Assembly (NCBI GenBank): GCA_030734395.1
Contig: JAUZTG010000003.1
Coordinates: 372,001 to 436,000 of the forward strand
Length of the DNA: 64,000 nucleotides
Direction of reading: 5' to 3'
Origin: Sarocladium kiliense
Taxonomy: Eukaryota > Ascomycota > Sordariomycetes > Hypocreales > Sarocladiaceae
Within the stretch, counting starts at the first letter, position 1. Every line of letters starts with the position of its first letter. Positions 24,001 to 35,371 of the stretch are shown one piece after another. The notes below the pieces were generated by a model. It made no database searches. It saw only the letters and a list, made by a program, of their open reading frames with translations, and had not been told where the DNA came from. Position numbers and translations under genes: made by a program.

Positions 24001-24493
24001 CAGCCCACTGTCTCTCCACTGCACCGTATGGGCCTTGCTTCTTTTATGACCACCCTTAGTCTACAGCGAAGGAAGCGAAACTCGAGAAATCACTTTCCAC
24101 GTCAACGGCGGTGTTGTCGAAAGTCGTGACTAACAACTGTATATGCCCTTTACTGACATTGCTCAGACGGTGAGATGCGACGAAAGAGTCATCGTATAAG
24201 CGCCGGTGTCGCTTCGACTTATGCGTCACCCCCAGCTTGCCCTCCCACTTCACCGTGACTACATAATTCACCCGCCTCAATAGCGTCCTGCATTCCAAAC
24301 TCCACGCTCATCTCAACCCGTCCGTCCGTCCAAAACCGTTTGCCTCCCGTATCCCCCACACCGTAACAAAATCCCATCGAAAAGTCCGATCTGAGCGATT
24401 TCTTGGCTTGCCAAGATCGACTCTTCCGGAAAGCGAATTCCAGGGTCCCGGCGCCGAAAGCCCCGGGGGGTGCTACGGCGACGGACGGCTTGC
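21020..24493. other. Gene-poor interval, 3.5 kb
   Basis: Upstream of the divergent SPX and GNAT genes. Open frames here (21111-21431 +, 21600-21944 -, 22452-22712 -, 23543-23938 -) overlap on both strands and match no family I know. Composition is similar to the flanks. No tRNA, rRNA or transposon end repeats recognised. It should contain both promoters. Confidence 0.5.
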
Positions 24494-25126
24494 ATGGCGG
24501 CCGTATCCGGGCCGGAGGGGAGTTGGCACGTTGAAGTGATATCTAAAGATGAGGCTGGGAAGCAGCTTGTTCTGAGCAAGTTTAAGCTGTTTAGGTTGAC
24601 TGCACTGCGTTTGGATCCGGCATGTGAGAAGTTTTCAACAGGATGCATATTTCGTGCAACATGGTCCTGTTCAGTACTGATTTGTGTAGCTTTCAGTTCG
24701 ACCCTTGCGAGGGAAGAGGCTTTCGCCGATGAGGTCTGGGCATCACGCCTTATGAGCCCTCAAAATCACCTGATAGTAGCGATGGACAACTCGTCCCAGG
24801 ACATTGTCTGTGCTGCCTTTCTTCGAGAGCTATCCTCGGCCGAAGCTGGAGGTCAAGCTGTAACCTCGTCGCTGCTCTTTGGCATCTACGGGCTTTGGAC
24901 ACTGCCTTCTGCACGTAGAAAAGGGATTGCTCTAGCGGTGCTGGAAGAGGCGAAGAAGCTCGCAGCTGACGATACCTCTTCGAGTAGTCGCGAGTGTCTG
25001 CTGGAGGTTGAAGCCTATGAAGAGAACACTGGTGCTATAATGTTGTATCAGAAAGCTGGATTTGTTGCGTCGCCAAGACCAGAGAATGGCTTTGTGAAGC
25101 TTACTTTGGCATTGGGGAGCGAATAG
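24494..25126 (+). CDS. GNAT-family N-acetyltransferase (second)
   Basis: A predicted acetyl-CoA-dependent N-acetyltransferase, substrate unknown. Exons are 24494-24623 and 24690-25126, giving 188 aa. Family features are FRLTALRLDPASFSSTLARE (made by splicing), EEAFADEVWASRL, motif A (IYGLWTLPSARRKGIALAVL) and motif B (LLEVEAYEENTGAIMLYQKA, GFVASPR). The intron (24624-24689, donor GTGAGA, branch TACTGAT, acceptor GTGTAG) is 66 nt with no stop, so the unspliced frame is also open. The spliced form restores the family spacing and removes an odd Cys-rich insert. The ATG at 24494 is the first real ATG; the frame extends upstream only with a GTG. It lies 471 bp ahead of a co-oriented glycosyltransferase, with no sign of co-transcription. 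Confidence 0.83.
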   Translation: MAAVSGPEGSWHVEVISKDEAGKQLVLSKFKLFRLTALRLDPACEKFSTGCIFRATWSCSVLICVAFSSTLAREEAFADEVWASRLMSPQNHLIVAMDNSSQDIVCAAFLRELSSAEAGGQAVTSSLLFGIYGLWTLPSARRKGIALAVLEEAKKLAADDTSSSSRECLLEVEAYEENTGAIMLYQKAGFVASPRPENGFVKLTLALGSE

Positions 25127-25597
25127 ATGCCTTGCTAACTTCCAGCTTGTTCACCAACAGATTACCTCTAGGGTGCGTCGTTTCGCACGTTGAAGCTGAA
25201 AGCCACGATCCAGGCACTGGGATGTCGGCATCGCATTGGCATTGGCAGCTGAGCTGCGCCTGCCACGATGCCAGGCCTATAATCTTATATTCGCATGGGT
25301 AGCTTTCTTCGTCCGCATCGCATGTCCCAGAACCAGCTGTGGTTTCAGTCGTTGACCTGTCTTGGCTTCGTAAGATCTGTCCCAATTGGGGGTTGGCTCA
25401 TTTGCGCGTCTGACATCGTGCTGACCACCCCAGGAAGCACGGGTATAGAGGCAGGCTACTGGAGTAGTTGAAGAGCTAGTCAAGGATACATAGACTTGTA
25501 CGCTCCCAATGGAATTAGTCTCATGTTCTTCTTCTTCCAGATTCAGAAAATTTCTTCAATTGCGTGAAGTCGAGCATCAACCACCAAAGTCGCGATC
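25127..25597. other. Intergenic between GNAT and glycosyltransferase
   Basis: A 471-bp gap with the 3' flank of the GNAT gene and the promoter of the glycosyltransferase. No additional feature recognised. Confidence 0.6.
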
Positions 25598-27362
25598 ATG
25601 GGCTCCGTAGGGACCAGTCACCACGATGCAGAAGCGACTTCACCCACTACTCCTCTCAACATCGTCATCCTCTCATACGGCACCCGCGGCGACATCCAGC
25701 CTTACATCCGCATAACTCAAGAGCTCCAGTCCCACGGCCACCGCGTTCGCCTCACCGTCCCGCCTAGCCTCGAATCCTGGGTCCGCGACGACTACGGCAT
25801 CGAAACATGGAGTTCGCGACACGACATGGGCAAGTTTACCCGCTGGGGACTAAACAAGCCGAGCAAGAAGATGTTGTCCATGGTGAACGGTGAATTCCAA
25901 AGCCTGAAGACCCAGATGTTGGAGTGGTTTGTGGAGCATTGGCGGGCGAGTGTCGACGAAGGCGGACCCAAAAAGTCTGGAGAGCGGCCGTTTGTAGCCG
26001 ATGTGATTCTTGCTTCGCCGCCGGGCATGACACATGTTCACATTGCTCAGAGACTTGGTATACCGCTGATGCTCACGCACTTCAACCCCAAGACCATCAC
26101 CAGACATTGGCCTCATGGAGACAAGTACCCTTCGGACAATGTATTCAAGCCCTGTGATGAGAATCGCGAGGGTTGGATATCTGGTGACAACAGGTATAAA
26201 TTCTTCACAAGAACCAGGAAGATCAGACGCGGCTACTGACAGAATGTACTGAAGGATTTGGAAGCGGTATTTCAGGGGGATCATCAACAAGGCTAGAAAG
26301 CGACATCTCGACATGCAGCCTCTGAGCAAGGACTTCTGGCCTCTCAAGTTCTGGGAGCTCGGTATCCCCGTCAACTACCTCATCTCACCCCAAGTCCTCC
26401 CCCAACCCGACGACTTCCCCTCGAACCACCAATTCGTCGGCTTCACGCACCTCGATCATTTACGAGGGTTCACACCAGATCCAACACTCGTTGAATTCCT
26501 CGCCGGACCGGCCGGACCGGGGCCGACCATATACGTCGACTTTGGCAGTAATGAGTGGATAGACAGGCGCGGCCTCACATCCACGGTCCTAAAAGCTGCA
26601 AAGGCGGCGAATGTGCGAGCTGTGTTCCGCAAATCGTGGTTTGTGGCAGACTCGGTTCCAGAAGGTGTCTTCATCACAGAAGAGCTACCACACTCATGGC
26701 TGTTTCCAAGGATTGACCTCGTGCTCCAATCCGCAGGCGCAGGTGCAACGGCCATATCTCTCAAGAGTGGTGTTCCAAGTGCTATCGTGCCTTTCCGAGG
26801 AGACCAATACTTATGGTGCAAAGCTATCGAACGACTCGGGGCTGCTCCGCCAGCGGTTAACATCAACGAGTTGACAGAGGCGAAACTGACGGCCCTGGTT
26901 AAGGAGGCACTGGATCCGAAGTACAAAACCGCGGCGAAGAAGGTGGCCGAGACAATAAAGAACGAACCGGACGGCGCAACCGCAGTAGCGAAGAATCTCC
27001 ACGAACACCTCTCCAAAATCAACGGCTATCCCCCGCGCTGCTCACTACTCCCCGATCGACAGGCAGTCTGGACCGTGAGAGGGAAGCCTGAGATCCGGAT
27101 CTCCGCACTTGCGGCTCACTTCCTGGATGCGAGGAAGACGATTGCTTACGAGAAGCTTGACCTGTTGAAGGTGGTAGACTGGGACAAGTTCGAGAGTCTT
27201 CGGCCGTGGGAGACGAAACGGGATCGGCCGAATGATGTGGTGAGAAAGACGAGAGTAGCTCAAGGTGTGTTTGATGCGAATGGGAATGAAGGTGTGGCGG
27301 AGGAGGTGTTGGCTCGTTGGACAGCGGTTGGGGGAACGACGCCACAAGTCAACGGAAAGTAA
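25598..27362 (+). CDS. GT28-type UDP-glycosyltransferase (sterol 3-beta-glucosyltransferase-like)
   Basis: Predicted to move a sugar from a UDP-sugar to a lipid or small-molecule acceptor; sterols are the best-known acceptors of this group. Exons are 25598-26193 and 26255-27362, giving 567 aa. The N-terminal Rossmann half has the hallmark NIVILSYGTRGDIQPYIRI and DVILASPPGMTHVHIAQRLG. The C-terminal half has TIYVDFGSNEW, ELPHSWLFPRIDLVLQSAGA and SAIVPFRGDQYLWCKAIERL. In known relatives the last region reads near HHGGAGTT; here the histidine pair is replaced by Gln-Ser, which may affect nucleotide-sugar binding. There are no PH or GRAM domains, so it is shorter than yeast Atg26. About 170 extra residues follow the glycosyltransferase fold. 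The intron has branch site CTACTGAC and acceptor GAAG at 26254. Confidence 0.85.
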
Positions 27363-28238
27363 TTCAAACTGCTATCGGCAGGCTTGGTCCTTTCTTCCTT
27401 AGCTCAGTTGAAAGATATATGAGAGATATGGGCTCCTTCTGATGGGAGGATCATCGCTACACGGTACCTGGCACTATTCTAGGTACGTAGGGCCCTTGTT
27501 CAAGGTAACTTGCCCTGTCTACCTTGGTTCTGATGTTGCACCGTGACACTCGCATCATCATCACCACGATGGAAGACACGACACTGCCCAGTCCTGATAC
27601 AATGTAGGCAAATCGAGATGTTTCACTACATCTCCCCTTCCCACTTCATCCCTGTCCCGATCGACACTCTCGCCCACAATCATACTCCGTAACAGACGCG
27701 TCTCCGCGACGTGCAAATGACGTCCCAGCCCACCTCCAGAACCGGTTTTCCATCAGCCACACCCACCCACCCACTCGACCCTCCCACCACCAACAACGTG
27801 CTTCTGCCTTCTGTTCGTAATTGATCAGATCAGCGCTGAGGTCTCTGTCTCTCGCAGGCCAGGCCGTGCATTAGTGGGTAGAAGCAAGTGCTTGAGCCTT
27901 TTGAGGCTTTTCCTTGTTTGTTGCAGCCACACTGGGCTGGGTGGAAGAATGCTGGAGTGACTGAAAGCTGGGCACCTTATGACGCAACGCCTCGCCGTGG
28001 CGTCATCAGCCACAGGCAGGTTCCGAGTGCCAGGCTTCGCTTACAAGGCAGACGCAGCAACACTGCACGACGCTTGATATATATATTTCCACGACCCTGC
28101 TTTTCTAGATTGCTTTCCTCTGTTCATCTTTCGAATTATCAATCTTATTAATCACATTTAATATTCTCTTCACCCACAGAAACACTGTAGCCGTCCTTCA
28201 CAGTCTCATCCTCAACAAACCAACTTACACCAACAACC
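27363..28238. promoter_or_regulatory. Upstream region of small conserved gene, with TATA element
   Basis: An 876-bp gap. A TATATATATA-like element at 28078-28086 lies about 155 nt upstream of the next ATG, followed by a C/T-rich leader. A C-rich stretch (CCCACCCACCCAC) lies near 27762-27774. No other gene is evident; the frame at 27825-28013 is not supported. Confidence 0.55.
28078..28086 (+). promoter_or_regulatory. TATA-box candidate for the gene at 28239
   Basis: A run of alternating T and A about 155 nt upstream of the ATG, with a pyrimidine-rich leader between, is the position expected for a strongly expressed fungal gene. Confidence 0.55.
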
Positions 28239-28755
28239 ATGGAGTGGTCCAAGCAGACTTACAACCAGCAATACGAGAAATGGGTCCCATGGATGGAGGA
28301 CGTCTACCTTCGCTGGTTCACAAAGGATAACAAGACCAGCTACACCGCCAAACGTATGCCTCCCTTCTACCCTCAAACCACCCCCCATCACTAACACTTT
28401 CTTTCTCTCAGAAAACCTCGACAAGAGCAAAGTAACCGGCATCGAGCAAGTCGACACCCTCCAAGACGGCGTCAACAACCTCGCCGCCGGCCAAGTCGGC
28501 CAAGGCGGTCTCCTCCAACCCATCGGCGACCTCGCCTCCAAGGAAGGCATGACCCGTGCTGAGCGTCAGGGCAAGGACGACAAGGGCGGCTATGCACCTT
28601 CGAACATCCCCGGTGCGGAGACGGCGAACTCGGCGATTGGGGGTGTTGCTGATGGGGGCAAGGCGGTCGGTGGGAAGATGACGGATGGCGTGAAGGGTGC
28701 GGGGAGCTATGTTGGGGGTATGTTTGGTGGAGGGAAGAACGAGGAGCAGAAGTAA
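28239..28755 (+). CDS. Small conserved fungal protein with Gly-rich C-terminus, function unknown
   Basis: Exons are 28239-28353 and 28412-28755, giving 152 aa. The N-terminal 40 residues are Trp/Tyr-rich and basic-acidic mixed (MEWSKQTYNQQYEKWVPWM, EDVYLRWFTKDNKTSY). A middle part reads NLDKSKVTGIEQVDTLQDGV. The last 50 residues are Gly-rich with repeated GG (GGVADGGKAVGGKMTDG, YVGGMFGGGKNEEQK). It has no signal peptide, membrane segment or known catalytic motif. I recall similar short proteins in other filamentous ascomycetes but can name no function. The TATA element and C/T-rich leader suggest strong or inducible expression. The intron (GTATGC donor, CACTAAC branch, CTCTCAG acceptor) is a textbook fungal intron. 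Confidence 0.82.
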
Positions 28756-29787
28756 TGGCAGGGTTATTGGAGAGTGATGCTGTGTGTTGTGTGGGAATAC
28801 CGATACCAATTATACGAGGAGAGAGGGATGTGGAACACAGATTTACGGATAATGCAAGCCTGAGGATGATCTCTATTGCTTCAAATACATCAGTTCTTTC
28901 CAACTACTACAAGTACTAGAATGATACCATGAGCATACTGATGAGAGAAAGACAATAGTGACTGTATTCATACCCGTTGCAGTTTAACTGTGTGATCCTG
29001 CGCCAAATCCAGCTCGAAAGCATGCCGCGAAGACGTGACGAGCTATCAGGGACAAACGCCGGCTGGTGTGGGGGTATTCTGGGCAACACTCTAATCGGTG
29101 CAAGAAGCCTTGAGGGGGAACCTCTTGAGTCATTCAAAACGGTCCCGAAAGTGTGACCGTGCCAGGCCAATCTGCCGACCTTAAAAGGTCAAACTCTGGT
29201 AAGGAGATCAATGGAATTCGAGGACGATCTGCTCAAGGAGTCCCTGATTTGGCCCTAGCCCTCGGAAATGAGGGACGACGATGATCTTCACCTCTTAAAG
29301 CCAGATTCACTCCTCAGTCTTACATGCAACGTTGCCAATTTTCCAGCTACCGCTGTATGCAGGACATAGAAACCAATGGGAATTCTATTCTCCAGTGGCA
29401 ATGGCCCATATTACGGTTCCGGAGACTGGGTAAATTCACAAAAGCCATCGTTCAGGGGGTGAAGTAGCATGTTGACTGTCTTTGACTTCTATCGCACCTC
29501 ATAGTCCACGGGGTGCCAACAGTGATAAAGCCTACAGCTTGTACTTCGAATCAGACGCAACCAGACAAAACCCACTAGGATTATCCAAACGAGTGTGCAT
29601 CAACCTCCATCGCCATCCCAGAACTCTACCCTCCTCATCAATCAGTCTTGTTACCTATCATCCTGTTCCCTGTCATTGGACCAGGGACCGCTTGTTTCCG
29701 CTTTTATTTTGTTTCCTCTGTTCTCTCAACCTCAAAAGTTGCCGTTTGGGAAAGTTGAGAAGAACAGGCCCTCAGATGTCTTGTTAC
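28756..29787. other. Convergent intergenic region
   Basis: A 1.0-kb gap between the small conserved gene and the 3' end of the hydrophobin. No supported gene, RNA or repeat. The open frame at 29482-29847 overlaps the hydrophobin 3' end on the opposite strand and is considered a shadow. Confidence 0.55.
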
Positions 29788-30262
29788 TTAGACGGGAGGC
29801 TGGCAGAGAACAGCCTGATCGGCCTGTTATTGTGGAATATCCATTAGCTTTTGTTGAAATCGAAAACCAGGTCGTGATCATGAAAAGAGAACTCACCACA
29901 GGGAGAACGCAGCAAAGAGCCTGCTGGCCAACAGTGGCGCAGTCGGCAGTGAAGGCATCCTTGCTGGAAGGAGCCTCGGAGGCTGTTGAGGCAGAGTTGT
30001 CAGCATTAAGACCTGTGGCCCGGATGGGGAAGGGGAACTCACGGTTGGCGCAGTCAAGGCCAACAACACCGAGGACATCGGTGGAGCAGCACTGAGGGTT
30101 GCTGAAGAGGGTGCTGGTGCAAGGCTTGTAAGAGCCGCCATCACCGCCATCACCGCCGTCACCACCGTCACCACCATCATGGCCACCATCACCACCGCCG
30201 CCGCCGGTGGGCATGGCAATGGCAGTAGCGCCGAAGAGGAGGATGGCGAGGTAGAACTTCAT
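29788..30262 (-). CDS. Class II hydrophobin with Gly/Asp-rich N-terminal spacer
   Basis: A secreted amphipathic protein that self-assembles at air-water interfaces and coats hyphae or spores. Exons are 30262-30043, 29982-29897 and 29823-29788 (complement), giving 113 aa. The signal peptide is MKFYLAILLFGATAIA. Residues 20-43 are almost only Gly and Asp (GGDGG units). The mature domain has all eight cysteines with exact class II spacing: C-x9-CC-x11-C-x16-C-x8-CC-x10-C (YKPCTSTLFSNPQCC through ADQAVLCQPPV). The spacing of 16 between the fourth and fifth Cys appears only after removal of the 60-nt in-frame intron 29983-30042, strong support for that intron. The second intron (29824-29896) supplies the last 11 residues. 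A TATAAATA element lies about 155 nt upstream of the ATG. Confidence 0.94.
30134..30205 (-). repeat. Gly/Asp codon repeat in the hydrophobin
   Basis: A degenerate 9-nt repeat (GGT/GGC, GGT/GGC, GAC/GAT) coding for about 24 residues of GGD units directly after the signal peptide. Being repetitive it may vary in length between strains. Confidence 0.85.
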
Positions 30263-30415
30263 TTTGATGGTTGGAAAAGTGAAAGACGGAAGAGTCTTCA
30301 AAGTTTGGCAAGTGAGAGAGAGAGTTGGTAAAGAGAGCTAGTGCTTTGATGCTTTGTCCTAGTTGCGATGAGGATGAGAAGAACGAAAGTCCAGAGTTCG
30401 TGGGAATCAAGGCCG

Positions 30416-30423
30416 TATTTATA
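30416..30423 (-). promoter_or_regulatory. TATA box of the hydrophobin gene
   Basis: TATAAATA on the minus strand, 154-161 nt upstream of the hydrophobin ATG, with a pyrimidine-rich putative start-site region in between. Confidence 0.7.
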
Positions 30424-33400
30424 GACAAAGCGGAGGCCAATGACCAAGTCTGAGAGAGGTTCGCGTTTCTGAGAAGAACATAGTCTGCGAGAACAGACTT
30501 CGAAGAAGTTGGCACGTTGCATGGTGACAACGCAAGATACCAACCTCTATCCGTCATCTCCACATACAACTCCCGCCAGCCAAGGGAAATCAAAAAGTGT
30601 ATTCAGCCATCGATCGCGTTTCCGGAAACTCGTGAGCCGTGCCTATATTGCACATTATCGTCGTGGCGTCCAATGATTTCCCTTCGCCGTCCCTAGGCCT
30701 GCAGCAGTGAAGTATTATGATGAGTTGGGGGGGCTCTGTAACCAATGTCGATGCCCTCGATGGTCACATTCTTGACGTCACGGACGGACCACTGAGGAAA
30801 GCCATGACTTGAGATTACGCTTTGCTGTCGCTGTGAGCTTGGCTCTGCTCCATCCGCTGTTGTGCAGACTATACGACAGGCGAAGCAGCCTGCACACGTA
30901 TAGTCAGCCATTGAGTCTTTCACTTCACTCTACCGCACTAATTGGCATTGAATTAGCATCATCACTGATCTTCCGTCTTGTACGGTTGCCGAACTTGACT
31001 TTCGATTATAGTTAGCACGCTTCATGAGCGTAACTGGGAGACCTTGGCACTGTCCGTTTCACTTACATAAAGAACAGAACAAACCAGTACCATCCCGTAT
31101 TGGCGGCAGAGGCAGGTAACATTGATGACGCTTCTAGCAATATACACTAATATCCCTGATTGGACGCCAGGCAAAAACGCCCTCCCGGTTCCGGAAGAGA
31201 CACGCCCTCTGACGGTGCCCCTTTCGGCGTTTGGACACAGGTACGGACGGGTGGGAACCAGGGGCCAGCAGCCACCACACTCAACCTCTAGAATCCTTTG
31301 CCGTGCCGTCAGCCCCGCGGGCCTGAAATGCAAGCTAGCAGCAAATTCCGAACCTTGGCTTTCGAGGGTCCGAAGGTCGAGCGGCTGGCATATGTGGGAT
31401 GGCGGGGAAAGCCAATGAGAAGCTGCATGGCGCCAGGTTGACGCGGGAGCCAATGCAACGCTATAGATTGTATGTCTCGCGGCTGTCCTCCCCGCGGCAG
31501 AAGCTGAGCGGGCCTCAGCAAAGCCACTTATTGTCCTCTTCTGCTTGACTTCCGGCTCTTCTTTACAAAATCTGAGACTCTGCCTGCAATGCCATACGAT
31601 AATCAGAGGAGGACACAATACGTCCAGGTAATCGAAGCGGCTCATTGCCATGCATAGTCCGATGTTTGCAGTCCAGGTCAACCTTTTCACGGCTCGATCC
31701 TGGGCAGGATTGTGGCGTCTGCAGGCATTGCTGCAGGTGTATTGTCCTCAAGCAAACACTGCCCGATGGTCCGAGCTGAGTGTCCATGTTTGGTGGTTGG
31801 TCCTGATTGAGACACAGAGCTGCATGAAAGTGGAAACGGCCGATGGCCATCGCAAGTCCTCCTGGCAAGCCATCGAGTGGTGAGTGTGTCAGCTTTGCGG
31901 CCAGCTCAGCAGAATGAAGCCCCGTCGCATCTATGCATGCTGCAGGACCTAGAACAGAAGCTTGTAGCGGTGGTGGCCCTGTTCATTATCGCCCCCCATC
32001 TTCGATCTGCTTGGCGACCCGTTTCCCCAGATATAGACCTGGGGGATCTTCATAAGATCTTCCTCCCTTGGGTCGTGCTGACAGGCCAGGCCTTCCTGGT
32101 CGACGCTGCAACGCTGGTTCATGGGCAAGAAGTGTTCCAGTTGAATTTCCAAAGGCTTCACAACGTCCCATGAAGCAACCATTCCGACATCTTGCGGCTG
32201 GCAGGGGATACGTCGGAACCTCAATTGACCTTCTTGAATTGGTTCACTGTGGCTGGCTGCATTCCGTCAAGGAAGCCACTCTCCTGAGAAATTGCCTTGT
32301 CCAGTGCTGCGTGTGCAACTTCAGACACTGCTAATGCATGCACCCGGTATTTTTCGCCCCTCAACAACAGTGAGGATACAAAGCGTGCCGAAGGACTCAA
32401 GCCTGAGCGGCCTTAGACGGCTAATCATCTTCCATTGCAACGCTGATGGGAACGGCAAGAAGATGGTGTCCAGGAACATACTAAGGTACACCATCTCAAC
32501 ATCAATCCAAGAGTATTGTTGCCACATGCATGGCTTGTCACCCGTTCTGAGCAGACTGGGTTCAGCGGGATCGGGCCAGTCCACCTCTCAGGACGCCGTT
32601 GCACAGCGGTTCCCTGACGGCCTGATGACGTTTTCGTCGTCCAAAGTTGCACACATCTGAGGTGGCTTGTCGGTGTGAGGAGAGTCTGCCGCGCTCTTGC
32701 GCTTGTCTTCAAACGTCTTCTCGTCTCGAGTGCTAGCTTGTCTTCCTATTCACACCGAGATGCCCCTAGTCTCGGGGTGCTTCCGACTAGGTGTATCGAT
32801 CGATCGCTGAGATACTCCCTGTGCTAAACGGCAGTGTTCGGCAATGCGAAAACCATGCTCTGATCGGCCTTTTGCGCCTTTCCATATGGATTGTCAGAAA
32901 GCAGATTTTCTTAGCGGAGCAGCGATCGTCGGAAGGGTGACAGATCCTTGCCATGACAGTCGGAAGGGCGTCAAGCTGGAGCAATCGCAGTGTGCCTTGA
33001 TTCGATCCAACGTAAGGGATCGTCGTTCTCGTTTCCTTTTCGTGGACGAGCTGGCTTCCGTGCCTTATTTTCGTTGCCCGCCCCGTAGCATCGCATGCCT
33101 ACGTAGTAGGGTTACAGCGCAGCAAAGGTAGGCATCCGACACGGCAGGATTAAACAACATTAAAACAAACTCCCCTGGAGTGGCCAAAGTGCGTGTACAG
33201 GCAGTATTGGCGGATTTTAAGACTTCCGTGGCTGTTTTGGAATCCTTTATTGCTAGTAAGATAGACCGTATGGGTTGGCTAATTTGCAACCACAGGGAGG
33301 CTGCCGTTTCTTCGGATGCTTGAATGGCAGTCTTCAAGAAGCCACCGAGTCATATATGGTACCATTCTGGTCGCTTCGGGTTCCACCGATTGGCACGCGC

Positions 33401-35371
33401 GAGCGAGGACTCATGATTGGTTGCTGCGCCTTGTAAGAAGGCCTCTCGCAAGTGACTGGCGATGGCCACAGTAACACAGGTACCGGGGCCGCTTGACCGA
33501 AAGCCTGGTTAATGGCGGATGACCAAGCCATTGGCTGGCTGCAAAGACAGACCTCGCGTTCTACAAACGCCAAGGTGCGTTGCTAAGGACAACTTGCTCC
33601 GGTTCGAAGGGGAGACGCACAATTGGCATGAGGAGCTGAAGGCGACACCCCAGGTATCTCGGAGCTTGCGCACCGTCACAAAGCTGCATCTCATCGGAAA
33701 GCCTCTGGAGGCCGGATCTTAGGGGCTCCGCAAAGAGGGGCGAGGATAAATCCAAGATCCTTCAGCTAAACAATTCCCGCAGACGCACAACCTTGCAGTG
33801 TCCGCAGTTCAGTTAAGCAGGCAGGTGATATTGCGAGTGAATGTCTGGCAAGCTGAGATCGTTTGGGCGCGAGGTCTTCGGCGAGCGCGATTTCGATCTG
33901 CGATGAGCCAGTATTGAAGGCGATACAGTGCTCCCAACCTCGTGGGTAATCTGGGGATGGCTGTCAAGTTTTGGTTGATGAATCATGGTGGACAGCGGCA
34001 AGGGTGCCACCACATGACGCTGCAACACCCACTCCGTCCCTAAGGGGAGCGTAAAAGGCTACAAGCGGAATTATGACGAGGAGGCTGCGCTGCCTAAAGG
34101 AAGCCTGACCGTTCCGATGCTGCTGTTGTCGACTGTTGCCAGTCCCAGCACCTGCCTGGGCCCGACCTTACCCCGTCCTGCCCTGTGAAACGAGGCAGAG
34201 GGTTATCAAATCCCCCATTCCGAGGCAGCTCCTCCTTCTTTGTGACCGCACGCCGGAACTCTCTGTAGGCTCCGACTCTCAAGGTGAATGATGGCTCAGC
34301 GCCCGTGTTGTGCGCATAATGAGGCTGACAGCACGAGCTGGGGACAACGCTGAGACCATGGTCACGATAACGGTAGATCATCCTCGGCTCGACACAGCCA
34401 CCCAACAAGAAGCTGCCTTAATAGATGTCACAACTCTCTTATATGGCTGTGCAGAAAAGCTTTCCTCCACGGGGAGACAGCCAGGCTAGCCACAGCTGCT
34501 GTTAGGCCTCTTCCCTCTGGTGGTTGGTGCCTCTTTGTCGGACCCGGGGTTGGATCAACGTCAGCCTACCCTACTTCTCCTGCCTCTCCCGAATCGTGGG
34601 TACAAGATTGATCGTCTGCTGGTCGACGCTGCCGGGAGCTAGAAGCTCATGGCCGAGCGAAGCCTCGTCCCCATCCCAGAACCAGATCAAAGCCACTGTG
34701 GCTAAGCAGTCCCTCGATGGCTCGAGAAATTCTAACACCAGCCGGGTCTATTGCTCCCTAGGTGGCGCAGGTTCTCCAGCTACGAATGGCCTTCCGTGCT
34801 GTTCTCAAAACATAAAGCACACACGAACGAGAGAAGGCCCATCTGCGCAATGAATGATCAAGAAACCGTGCTCGTTTCCATGGTGTCTTGTTTGACAGGG
34901 CGTGACGTGATGTTGATACCCCACAAGCCACCGGCTCCACCCGCCTCTGGCACCTCGCTGATCAGGGTCCATCAGAATGACTCAGCCGTCTGGGCCAATC
35001 ACAGCGACCCAACACTTCGCCAATGGCTGTTCGTCAAGCTGCCCCGTGATGCCCCACCTGAAGGCTTGCTTTGCTTCGGAGTCACTGTGCTGTTGGGCTA
35101 TCCCAACCTCCTCCACCCTTCGGCCCAGAACCGAGAACCCTCCACATCCACCTCTCCCTTCGTTTCTCTTCCATCGACACTGGCTGTGAAAGTCTCCTGC
35201 TCGTGGCTACGAGGAAGCATTGGATATGGTGCATTATTCCGTAACATAACGCATCCTTTTCGTGGCCATTGGCCCTTTTCCTCGAATTTCTCACCCTCGA
35301 TTCTTGTTGGACAAGTCTACCGTCACTCGAACGTCATCGATCCCCAATACGCTTAACACGAACTTCAAAAC
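30424..35371. other. Gene-poor interval, 4.9 kb
   Basis: Holds the distal hydrophobin promoter on the left and the AVT3-type leader on the right. Open frames such as 31022-31690 (-), 31877-32173 (+), 31949-32224 (-) and 34751-35356 (+) overlap on opposite strands and have no motif I recognise. The last is C/T-rich and probably leader sequence of the transporter gene. No tRNA, rRNA or transposon seen; composition is not shifted to AT. Confidence 0.5.

Noticed and set aside
31022..31690. Minus-strand 222-codon open frame
   Set aside because: No recognisable domain or signal sequence; opposite strand also open over part of it.
31877..32584. Overlapping frames on both strands resembling a decayed gene
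   Set aside because: Individual pieces look protein-like, but no chain of exons or family could be assembled; noted only as possible relic.
33588..33612. tRNA B-box-like GGTTCGAA
   Set aside because: No matching A box or cloverleaf could be drawn around it; the same applies to a minus-strand match near 37903.
34751..35356. Plus-strand 201-codon open frame just before AVT3
   Set aside because: No motif; probably leader sequence of the transporter gene.
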